From NCBI GenBank assembly GCA_002423105.1, contig DIUT01000004.1, positions 1 to 23,861 of the forward strand: a DNA stretch of 23,861 nucleotides, read 5' to 3'. Position numbers and translations under genes: made by a program. The stretch comes from Geobacter sp. UBA6151. Its GTDB lineage: Bacteria > Desulfobacterota > Desulfuromonadia > Geobacterales > Pseudopelobacteraceae. The notes under the pieces were generated by a model. That model ran no database searches. It was not told where the DNA came from and saw only the letters and a list, made by a program, of their open reading frames with translations. Position 1 is the stretch's first letter. Each line of letters starts with the position of its first letter. Shown piece by piece: positions 7,344-17,000 of this stretch.

Positions 7344-8659
7344 CCCGGATTGCAGAGAACGCCGCCATCCTGATAGAAGCTGTGGCAAGTGGCTCTCCGG
7401 CGCAGCGGGGCGGTATCAGGGCGGGTGATCGCCTGGTAGCCATAAACGGACAGAAGGTGCGTGATGTCATTGATTACGCCTACTTTGCCTTTGATGACGA
7501 CCCTGAAATGGAGCTTGTCGACGCTGACGGAAAACACCGTCTGGTTCACCTTGCTCCCGCTCCCGGCGAGTCTCTGGGACTGTCATTTGCAGCACCGGAG
7601 CCAAAGCGGTGCGGGAACAACTGCCTCTTCTGCTTTGTCCACCAACTGCCAAAAGGGTTGCGCAAGCCCCTGTATGTCAAGGATGAGGACTATCGCCTCT
7701 CCTTTCTCCAAGGCACGTACGTCACCCTCAGCAATCTGAAAAAATCCGAACTGCAACGCATCACCTCACAACGGCTGTCACCGCTGTACATCTCGGTTCA
7801 CGCCACAGAACCGCTGCTGCGGGAACAACTGCTGGGCAAAACCGGCATTCCGCAGATTCTCGAACAACTAACCGCCCTGGCTGCCGCACGGATTCAGATG
7901 CATACGCAAGTTGTACTCTGTCCCGGCCTGAACGACGGCAGTGCGCTGGAAAAAACAGTCAATGATCTTGCCGCCTTGTATCCGGCGGTACAGTCATTGG
8001 CAGTGGTGCCGGTGGGATTGACGGAGCATCGCGCACACCTTCCCCGACTGACTGCGGTGGATCAAGGGTATGCAGCCACATTTCTGGATAGCTGGCTGCC
8101 GCGTATGCGCGCACTCAACAAGCGCCTTGGCGAACCCTTTTTGCAGCTGGCGGATGAATTTTTCCTGAAAGCTGACTACCCGTTTCCGCGACTATCGGAG
8201 TACGGCGACCTGCCCCAATGGGAAAACGGCGTCGGCATGGTTCCCTGGTTTTTCAAGGAAGCAGGCCAGGTTGTGCGTCGCGCAAAGCCGTTGCCGCCAC
8301 TACGCGCAACCATTGTTACCGGTGTATCTTCAGCAGGATTTGTCAGTCAATTTCTCCAGCAACTGGCAGAGAAAACCGGCGCAGAATTGACGGCAGCCCC
8401 GATTCCCAACCGGCTTTTCGGTGCAAGCGTTACCGTTACCGGCCTGCTCAGCGGCAAGGACATCATCAGCGGGCTGCGCGATACGGTTCCGGGAGAGCAC
8501 CTTCTTTTACCGGCGGTGATGCTGAAAGAAGGCGAAGGCACGTTTCTGGACAACCTGAAACCGGACGACCTGGAACAGGTTCTTGGCCGGAAAGTTGTTA
8601 TCTTCGACGGTTCTCCCGGTGGCTTGTACCGCACCCTGGGAAAACTGGCTCGCAAATAA
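7340..8659 (+). CDS. PDZ and radical-SAM-type DUF512 protein
   Basis: A 439-aa protein of the DUF512 family. Residues about 8-75 form a PDZ-like domain (SGSPAQRGGIRAGDRLVAING). Next comes a radical-SAM-type iron-sulfur motif, Cys91-x3-Cys95-x2-Cys98 (RCGNNCLFCFV), followed by family stretches LRKPLYVKDEDYRLSFLQG and ISVHATEP. The C-terminal third (ADEFFLKADYP, GVGMVPWF) is the DUF512 domain proper. The biochemical reaction is not established, and I assign none. The start overlaps the hfq stop, so it is probably translated from the same mRNA. The stop codon lies inside the left arm of the downstream terminator. Confidence 0.88.
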   Translation: MTRIAENAAILIEAVASGSPAQRGGIRAGDRLVAINGQKVRDVIDYAYFAFDDDPEMELVDADGKHRLVHLAPAPGESLGLSFAAPEPKRCGNNCLFCFVHQLPKGLRKPLYVKDEDYRLSFLQGTYVTLSNLKKSELQRITSQRLSPLYISVHATEPLLREQLLGKTGIPQILEQLTALAAARIQMHTQVVLCPGLNDGSALEKTVNDLAALYPAVQSLAVVPVGLTEHRAHLPRLTAVDQGYAATFLDSWLPRMRALNKRLGEPFLQLADEFFLKADYPFPRLSEYGDLPQWENGVGMVPWFFKEAGQVVRRAKPLPPLRATIVTGVSSAGFVSQFLQQLAEKTGAELTAAPIPNRLFGASVTVTGLLSGKDIISGLRDTVPGEHLLLPAVMLKEGEGTFLDNLKPDDLEQVLGRKVVIFDGSPGGLYRTLGKLARK

Positions 8660-8697
8660 ATGAAGCCCCGGCGATATCTGCCGGGGCCTCATTTATT
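8655..8697. terminator. Bidirectional intrinsic terminator between DUF512 and hppA
   Basis: The stem pairs AATAAATGA (8655-8663) with TCATTTATT (8689-8697) and GCCCCGGC (8665-8672) with GCCGGGGC (8680-8687), with one mismatch and a 7-base loop. GC-rich core plus A/T-rich flanks on both sides fit a terminator used by both convergent genes. Confidence 0.9.
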
Positions 8698-8715
8698 CTA
8701 CCTATACAACAAAAA

Positions 8716-10728
8716 CTATTTGATCAGCGGTGCGATAACCAGCGAAACAACGCTCATCAGCTTGATCAGAATGTTCATGGCCGGACCGGAGGTGTCCTTG
8801 AAGGGGTCGCCAACGGTATCGCCCACAACAGCAGCCTTGTGAGCATCGCCACCCTTCTTTTCGCCAGCCAGTTCACCCTTCTCGATGTACTTCTTGGCGT
8901 TATCCCAAGCGCCGCCGCCGTTGGACATCATCAGCGCCAGCAGAACACCTGCCAGAGTAGCGCCGGCCAGCATACCACCCAAGGCTTCCTTGTGCAGGAG
9001 AAAACCGACCAGAACCGGAGCGATAACCGCAACCAAGCCGGGCAGGATCATCTCCTGCAGAGCTGCCTTGGCAGAGATGTCTACACAGGTCTGGGAATCG
9101 GGCTTGACACCGGGCTTGCCTTCCAGGAGACCGGGAATTTCACGGAACTGACGACGGATTTCATCAACCATCTTGCCAGCCGCCTTGCCCACCGAGGTCA
9201 TGGTCAGCGCGCCGATAAAGAAGGGCAGGGCGCCACCGATCAAGAGACCGATAACGACCATCGGGTTGAGCAAATTGATTGACTCAAGACCAACAGCCGT
9301 GGCGTAGGCAGAGAAGAGCGCCAGGGCGGTCAGGGCAGCGGAACCGATGGCAAAACCCTTACCAACAGCGGCAGTGGTGTTGCCAATGGCATCCAGACCA
9401 TCCGTAATCTTGCGCACATCAGGACCAAGACCGGCCATCTCGGAAATACCACCGGCATTGTCGGCAATCGGACCGTACGCATCAACCGTCATAGTAACAC
9501 CAACGGTAGCCAGCATACCCACAGCAGCAATACCGATGCCATAGAGACCGGCAACCTGGTTGGCAACGAAGATGCCAACGCAGATCACCAGGATCGGCGC
9601 AACCGTACTTTCAAGACCAACAGCCAGGCCATGGATGATGTTGGTAGCCGGACCAGTCTTGCTGGCCTCGGCAATGCGGGTAACCGGACCTGCGGAAGTG
9701 TAGTATTCGGTAATCAAACCGATGGAGATACCGGCAATGGTACCGGCCAGAATAGCCCAGAACACACCGTTACTGATATGCATGGCACTGGTTATGAAGT
9801 AGGAGGCAACCAGAAAACCGCCAGCTGCCACAAAGGTGGTGTAACGCAAGGCTGCTGCGGGGTTGATGTTCTTCAGGAACTTCATGGAACCAACGCCGAT
9901 CAGGGAGAAGATCAGTCCGGCCATGGCCAGCACCAACGGCAGCAGCATGGCATTGGCGCGAACTTCCTCACCGCCAAGAATGCCCAACTGCGCGACACTT
10001 GCAGTGGCTGCAATGGCAATGGTAGCGATGATGGAACCAACGTAGGACTCAAAAATGTCCGCGCCCATACCGGCGGTATCACCCACGCAGTCACCCACGT
10101 TGTCAGCAATAACACCGGGGTTGCGGGGATCATCCTCAGGAATACCGGCCTCAACCTTGCCCACCAGGTCAGAACCAACGTCTGCCGCCTTGGTATAGAT
10201 ACCGCCGCCAACACGGGCAAACAGGGCGATGGATGAAGCACCCATGGCAAAACCGTTAATGTAGTTTGCTGTAGCTGGATCAGTACCAAAAAAGATGTAG
10301 GCGATGCCTACACCGATCAGACCAACGGATGCGACAGAAAGACCCATGACAGCCCCGCCGTTGAAGGCAACCATCAGGGCAGCACCCTGACCGGTAGTAC
10401 GGGCTGCTTCAGTGGTACGCACGTTGGCATGGGTTGCCGCCTGCATACCGATATAACCACAGAGCATGGAGCAGAGAGCGCCCCCCAGGAAAGCCAACGC
10501 CGTCTGAATTCCCATACTGACGAAAATCAGGAGGAACACAGCCACGATAAAGATGGCCAGAACACGGTATTCGCGGTTAAGAAAAGCCATCGCGCCGCCG
10601 TGAATCGCCTCGGCAATCTCTTTCATCTTTTCATTGCCCACCGGTTGCGACTTGATGGAGTTGTAAATCAGGATGGCGATAACAAAGCCAACCACTCCCA
10701 GAATCGGTGCCAACATCTGCAGTTGCAT
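8716..10728 (-). CDS. hppA: Membrane ion-translocating pyrophosphatase, K+-dependent type
   Basis: Integral inner-membrane pump that hydrolyses cytoplasmic pyrophosphate and moves H+ or Na+ outward. It has about 16 predicted membrane helices in 670 aa. Signatures visible are GGIYTKAADVGSDLVGKVEAG, EDDPRNPGVIADNVGDCVGD, GMGADIFESYVGS, and the C-terminal GDTVGDPFKDTSGP. The stretch GNTTAAVGKG has Ala near residue 453 and Gly three residues later, the pattern known for K+-dependent enzymes; K+-independent ones have Lys there. Glu227 in FESYVG matches the gate Glu found in Na+ pumps and in some H+ pumps, so the ion is undecided. I prefer the ATG at 10728, which is 8 bases after AAGGA; the ATG at 10734 is only 2 bases from that site. 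Confidence 0.95.
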   Translation of the reverse strand: MQLQMLAPILGVVGFVIAILIYNSIKSQPVGNEKMKEIAEAIHGGAMAFLNREYRVLAIFIVAVFLLIFVSMGIQTALAFLGGALCSMLCGYIGMQAATHANVRTTEAARTTGQGAALMVAFNGGAVMGLSVASVGLIGVGIAYIFFGTDPATANYINGFAMGASSIALFARVGGGIYTKAADVGSDLVGKVEAGIPEDDPRNPGVIADNVGDCVGDTAGMGADIFESYVGSIIATIAIAATASVAQLGILGGEEVRANAMLLPLVLAMAGLIFSLIGVGSMKFLKNINPAAALRYTTFVAAGGFLVASYFITSAMHISNGVFWAILAGTIAGISIGLITEYYTSAGPVTRIAEASKTGPATNIIHGLAVGLESTVAPILVICVGIFVANQVAGLYGIGIAAVGMLATVGVTMTVDAYGPIADNAGGISEMAGLGPDVRKITDGLDAIGNTTAAVGKGFAIGSAALTALALFSAYATAVGLESINLLNPMVVIGLLIGGALPFFIGALTMTSVGKAAGKMVDEIRRQFREIPGLLEGKPGVKPDSQTCVDISAKAALQEMILPGLVAVIAPVLVGFLLHKEALGGMLAGATLAGVLLALMMSNGGGAWDNAKKYIEKGELAGEKKGGDAHKAAVVGDTVGDPFKDTSGPAMNILIKLMSVVSLVIAPLIK

Positions 10729-10815
10729 GCTCATGTTCCTTTCTTGATGCGATATAGAGTAGGCAGATCAATGCCACAGGAGAACCACGGGCTAACATGC
10801 TGTAAAAACCGGTAA

Positions 10816-10844
10816 TTTTTAGTTGAGCCCGACCTGTTTGTCAA
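10816..10844 (-). promoter_or_regulatory. Sigma70-type promoter for hppA
   Basis: On the minus strand a perfect TTGACA (10839-10844), a 17-base spacer and TAAAAA (10816-10821) precede the hppA start by about 80 bases. This is the best promoter match in the window. Confidence 0.65.
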
Positions 10845-10885
10845 TCAAAAACTACATCTTTTCAATCATCTTTTGATAAAACGCA

Positions 10886-10924
10886 CGAAGCCCCGCAACT
10901 CGTGCATTGAGTTACGGGGCTTCG
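10886..10924 (-). terminator. Hairpin terminator downstream of tpsA
   Basis: Arms 10886-10901 and 10909-10924 pair over 16 bases with one C/A mismatch around a 7-base loop; the core is GAAGCCCCG/CGGGGCTTC. On the minus strand a short T-run (TTTT) follows after a few bases. It lies about 85 bases beyond the tpsA stop. The stem is nearly the same sequence as the rRNA-operon terminator at 23800-23833. Confidence 0.7.
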
Positions 10925-11008
10925 TAGTAGCCCAAAAACGACAATTAACCGCAGAATCTGCTCTGCCAAGGAGCCATCCAGATTGAAATACCAAACTATG
11001 ACATCCGC

Positions 11009-14000
11009 TTATTTTTCAGACAACGGCAATGCTGCGCTTTGCCAGGCTTTAAACGAGTCATAATCAACGGTGAACAATTGTCCGGCCGCCACGTTTTTCG
11101 GGGCATCCGTCACAACGGTCTTTGCCTGGAAACCGGCGGCACGCGCCTCTTCATAGGATTGATTCGGGCGGATTGTCAGAGCATTACCGCTGAAACTGAG
11201 AAGATAGTTGCCATTGGAAACCAGCGATCCCTGCTCTATGGCATAACTGCCCAGAACCTCACCCGGCTCACGCGTCAGATTTCCGCTCAGCACGGAAGCA
11301 GCCGTGTCTGCCGCTTGCAGTCCAATCGCACCATAGGTCAGCTCCGGATCGGGATTAGCATACAACTTGGTCTGTGCATCAGCCCTGATCTCCAGTTGGG
11401 CCGGAGCAACCGACAGCGTACCGTTGTGGTAAGAAATTGTGTAATTTCCGGAGGTCAGCCCCGACGGGGTGATAACGTAGCTGTTCGCATTCTTCGCACC
11501 CTGGCTGCTGCCACCGTAGCTGAGGCTACCGCCAAGAACCGCTTCCGTCTCGTTGTTGACGAAGCCGCTGTAGCTGACACCGTTGCCGCCGGAATACGCC
11601 AGACCATCGTAGGTTTTGGAAGCGTTGTTGGCGGTGACGGCCAGTGGGGCCGGAGTGATGATCAGACTGCCATCCACAAAAGTAAGGTTATAGTTGCCGT
11701 CCGTACCGCCGATAGTGTGAGCGTAGGTTCCGGCATTGGTAGCGGTTCCGCCACTGGTGGTAATACCGGTCAGCACGCTGGCGGTCTCGCCGCCCACCAG
11801 GCCGCTGGCGGTGAAGCCGGTGACGTTCTGCAGCAGGCCGTTATAGACGGTGCTCCCGCTGTTGGCGGTGACAATGGCGTCGGCCTTGTTGATGGTCAGA
11901 GTGCCGTCATTGAAGGCGATGCTGTAGTTGCCGGAGGTCAGCCCGCTTGGGGTGATGCTGTAACTGCCCGCGTTCTTTGCCCCCTGGCTGCTGCCGGTGT
12001 AGTTCAGGCTGCCGCCCAGCGCCGTCGTATTCTCGCCGTTGACGAAACCGCTGTAACTGACTCCGTTACTGCCGGACCAGGTCAGGCCGTCATAGGTTTT
12101 TAATGCGTTGTTGGCCGTAACGGCCAGCGGCGCCGGGTTAACGGTCAGGGTGCCATTCACGTAGCTGATGCTGTAGTTGGCCGGGTTAAAGGTACCGCCG
12201 GTGGCATTGCTGGGCACGATGGCGTAGCTGCCCACCGGGGCCGAGGCCGGAGCACCGGCGCTGGTCAGGGTAACGCTGCCGATGGTATCGCCCCCCTGGA
12301 GCCCCACCGGAGTAAATTCCGTGCCGTTAAAGGTATAGGCCGTACCATAGGTCTTGGCGATAGTGTTGGCGGTGACGCTGAGCAGACTGAGCGGCGCGGG
12401 GTTAATGGTCAGCGTGCCGTTGGCAAAGGTGATGTCATACCCCTGCTGGTTGGAGTAATAGCCTCCGGGAACAATGGTGTAACCGCCGACATTGATCGCT
12501 CCTTGTGACGTGCCGCCATAGGTTGCGCTGCCCAACAGGACTGCTGCGGGATCAGACTTGGTCACCCCGTTGCCGCCGCTGTAGGCCGTGCCGCTATAGG
12601 TCGTGGTGGCGTTATTGGCGGTAACAGTCAGCGGCGTCAGGAAGCTCTTCAGCAGCGGCGCGGTGTTGCCCTCGTAAATCCGCCACACCTTGCCGGTGCC
12701 GCCCGCGTCGTCGATGTCCCAAGCGGCGAAGGTGGCGAGCTGCTTCATCTCGGCGGTGGTCTTGCCAGCGGCAGCGGCGCTACCGGAGCTGGTAGTCTGG
12801 CCAGTGGTCACTTTATCCCAGTAGCTGTTGGTGATCGTGCCGCCGACGGTCTGCTTGCCGACCAGTCCGCCCACAGTATTAAAGAGGTTCGAGGGGTCGG
12901 CGACAGTGACCGCGCCGGTGGCGTAGCTGTTGGTGATATTGCCGCCGGTTTGCCCCACCAACCCACCGATATCGGTACCGGATCCCCCGTAGACGCTACC
13001 GGTGGCATAGCTGTTGCTGACGGTGCCGCTGCCGCCCCCCTTTAGCCCGCCTATGATGGAGCCCGAACCGCTGACGCTGACGTTGGCGTAGCTGTAGCTG
13101 ATGCTGCCGCTGCCGCCCCCCTGCAAGCCGCCGATGTTGCTACCGCCGCCTACGCCGGTCACGCTGCCGCCATCGGCGTAACTGTAGCTGATTGCGCCGG
13201 TGCTGAACCCCGCCAGCGTGCCGACGCCAGTCCGTCCGCTGATGCTGCTGTTCAACAGCCCGACGTTGCGTAGCGTGCCGGTGTTATAGCCGAACAGGCC
13301 CTGCAAATCGGTGCCCGCGTTGTTGATGGTCAGCCCGGTGATGGTGTGGCCGAGGCCGTCGAAGCTGCCGGTGAACACAGGTTCACCGAATCCCACGAAG
13401 TTGACATTTCCACCCACCGGCGCGAAGCCCGCGTTGGTGTTCCAGGTGGAAGTGCCCGATGCGGGTATGTCGGCGCCGAGCACGTAGTTGCCGGCAAGGT
13501 CGGTGTTCATGCCCTGCAAGGTCATCACGCCTGGCGCAACGGTGGCGTCGCCTTCGACGCCTAGTCCGGTGATGACGGTCCAAGGCGTTGCCGCGACGTT
13601 GTTCCCCAGCTTGGTACTGAAGTTGGCCCCGGCGGGGAGGTACACCTTCGCGCCGTTGTTCACGTAATAGTTGCTGGTGTTGCCCGCCGCCACCGCGCCC
13701 TGGCCGTATTCCAGCGCCAGTTGCGCGGTGCCGGAACCGTTGAGGTTGGCGCGGATGTCTATGTCGTTGGCGGCGTTGACGTTCAGCAGCCCGCTGGTCC
13801 AGGTGACCGGGTTGGCGATCACCACATCCCCCGCCGCGCTGCCCAGGCTGGCGATGGTGCGCCCGACCAGGTCGTAGCCTTGCTGGTTGGAGTAAAAGCC
13901 GCCGATCTGGGCGACATAGGCGTCGGCGGCGACGCTGGTCAGCGTCAGGTTGGTGGCCGCGCCCAACAGCTTGGCGCCGTCGTAACTGTCGGCAATCGTG

Positions 14001-17000
14001 TAGGCGGCGACGTTGCCCAGCGCCGCGCCGCTGCCGTCGTAATCCGGCGTGACGTTGAGCGGGGTGAGGAAGCCGCGCAGCAGAGGCGTGGTATCGCCGT
14101 CGTAGATGCGCCAGACCTTGCCGGAGCCGCCGACGGCGTCGATGTCCCAGCCGGTAAAGGTGGCGAGGGTTTTCATCTCGGCGCTGGTCTTGCCCACGGC
14201 CCCCGCGCCGCCGGCGCTAGTGGCCTGGCCGCTGGTCTGGGTGTCCCAAAAGCTGGCGGTGACGGTGGCTGAGCTCTGTCCAACCAAGCCGCCGACATCG
14301 GCACTCCCATTGACCGTGCCGGTGGCGTAGCTGTTGGTAATTGTGCCGGCAGCCTGATTTGCGCCAACCAGACCACCAACTATATTGGTACCGCTGACAC
14401 TACCCATCGCATAACTGTTCGTGAGGGTGCCGCGTAGGAGACCGATCAAGCCGCCAGCGACGCTATTACTGTTTGTGCTAATAACGGTGCTACTAGCGTA
14501 GCTGTCACTGACGGTGGAGCCGGCATCAAGAGCCCCCACCAGAGATCCGACAAGTGACTGCCCCCTCACATAGGCATTTACCAACCCGATATTACGCAGG
14601 GTCGCGCCGCTCGCATAGCCAAAGAGTCCGATGTAATTGGAACTGTGGCGGTTGATGTAAAGGCCGTCAATGACGTGACCCAGACCATCGAAAGTGCCGC
14701 TGAAACAGAGTGGACAAGTACTTGAAGTAACAGCTATCGGGGTGAAGCCTGCCCCTGCCCACATGCCTGTGCCAGCAGCGGTTTCGCTGGCGTCAATGTC
14801 GTTGGCAAGGGTATAGCTGGCAGAACGGTTCATATCCATCAACTGCAACTGATGAGCGTTGGTGATGGTGGTGCTGTATTCGCTACGCAGGAAGGGGCGG
14901 GTATTCCAGTCGGACATCCACCAGGTATTGGTGAAATCGAAGTTGGCGTAACTGGCGTAGGCGTAAGGGGTGGCGAGGCCGACGAGGTTGGTGATGGTGG
15001 CGCCGGAGTTCAAGCCATAGCCGTCGGCTTGGCCCGTGGTGCCGATGTCCCAGTAGCTGTCGAGCACCTTGGCCGTGCCGCTATTCGTTCCCACCAGCCC
15101 GCCGATATTTATCCCGCCCCCCGTCACGGCACCGGTGGCATAACTGTTGCTGATCGTACTGAAAAAGCCGCAGCAACCGCCCTCACTGATGCCGACAAGC
15201 CCGCCGACGTTGTTATTCCCGGTCACGGCGCCGGTGGCATAGCTGTTGCTCACGGTGCTGCTGGCGTAGTTGCTCCCCACCAGCCCGCCGACGTCGTCGC
15301 CGGTGCCGGTGACCGTGGCGGAGGCGTAGCTATGGCTCAGCGAGGAAAACTCCTGCTGATAGCCGAGCAATCCGCCGACCAATCCGCCGCCGCTGACCGC
15401 GCCGGTGACATAGGCGTTGCGGATCGAGCCGACCCAGGAATAGCCGACCAATCCGCCGACAATCCCGCTGCCGGTGACGGCGACGCCGGTCAGCCCCACG
15501 TTGCGCAGATTGGCGCCGCCGATGAAGCCGAACAGGCCGACGTATTCGCTGCCCGGACGGTTGATGGTCAGCCCGCTGATCGTGTGGCCGAGGCCGTCGA
15601 AGTGACCGGAGAAGGCGTTGGGACTATTGTCGCCCGCCGCCCCCCACCCCACCGGCTCGAAACCCGCACCCGCATTCCAGCCGCTGGTGGCGGAGGCGTC
15701 GATGTCTGCGCCCAGCACGTAGTTGCCGGCCTTGTTGCCGTTCATGCCTTGCAGGTCGGTGCCGGTGGTGCTGCCCGCGCTTCCTAAGCTGGTGATGATG
15801 GTGTAGTTCTTGACTGTGCCGTCGGAGCCCAGCTTGGTGGAGAAGCTGCCGGTGGACGCGAGGTTGACCTGCGCGTGGATGTTGTAGGTGCTGGTGTTGC
15901 CCGCCGCCACCGCGCCCTGGCCGTATTCCAGGGCGAGGCCGGCGGTGCCGCTGCCGTTGAGGGCGGCGTTGAGGTTGATGTCGTTCTGGGCGTTGAGGGT
16001 CAGGATGTTGGACGACCAGGTGACGGTGTCGTTGACGTTCACATCGCCCGCCGTGCCGCTTGCGCCGAGGGTGCTCTGGATGGTGACGTTGCCGCCGCCG
16101 AGGTTGGCGGTGAGCGTCGCACCGGTCATGTCGCCGCCCGATGCGGCGATGGTGAAGTCCACCGGGTCGATCAGCCAGGTGCCGGATTGGCCGTTTTCGG
16201 ACTTGGTGGTGACGACTGTGCCGTCGGCGACCTTGACGTGGGCGGCGGAGGTTTCGATGAAGCCGCCGTCTGCTCCACCCTCTCCCCCTACCCCTCTCCC
16301 ATCAAGGGCGAGGGGAGTTTCGGCTCCCTCTCCCCCCGTGGGAGAGGGCAGGGGAGAGGGGGCAGAAGCATCCAGCGTGCCCCCGACATTAACCGTGCCG
16401 CTGTCCATGTCCCCCAGCAGGAAGATCCTACCGCTTCTGTTCTCAACGGTCCGCGCCTCGATTACCCCGCTGTTGTTGACCACGCTCTTCAGCATGTTAC
16501 TTGCGCTCTTCGCGGAAAGGATCACCTCACCGCCGTTGGCGGAGATACGCCCGCTGTTGCTGATACCGGCTGTTTCTCCATTGACGACCCCTTTGTCAAC
16601 GGTGAAGCCGATCAGGTCGTTACCGGCAAAGTTCAGTGTCACTTCATTGCCCGAAACCAGATAGCTCTTGCCCAGGTTGGTGGTGATGTCACCTTCATTG
16701 CTGACAGTGGGGGCGATCAGCATGACGTAACCGCCGTCCGTCGTGGTGATGTCGCCCAGGTTGGAAATGGAGCCGGGGGTTGCGCGGTCGGCACGGAAAC
16801 GGTAGTTGCCGTTCATGAAATCTTCATTGCCGATATTCAGGGTTGAACCGAGGAATCCGCCCACATCAATCCGCGCCCCGCTGCCGATCAGCAAGCCATT
16901 GGGGTTGATGACCCAGACGTTACCATTGGCGCTTAGTTGCCCGTGAATGACGGTGGGATCAACCCCGGTGACACGGTTGAGCGAAATGGCGCTGCTTGAC

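Noticed and set aside
8218..9282. 354-aa plus-strand ORF spanning the DUF512 gene end and hppA
   Set aside because: It is a shadow frame in GC-rich coding sequence: it overlaps two well-supported genes and crosses the terminator, with a low-complexity composition.
11400..15600. Regularly spaced repeats considered as a CRISPR array or tandem DNA repeat
   Set aside because: Repeat units are codon-multiple in length, imperfect, and encode GLUG and MBG protein repeats; there are no constant short repeats with unique spacers.
14852..16846. Long plus-strand ORFs (over 300 aa) opposite tpsA
   Set aside because: They are rich in Val/Ala/Gly/Asp from repetitive GC-rich antisense sequence and lack start signals; tpsA domain motifs on the minus strand explain the region.
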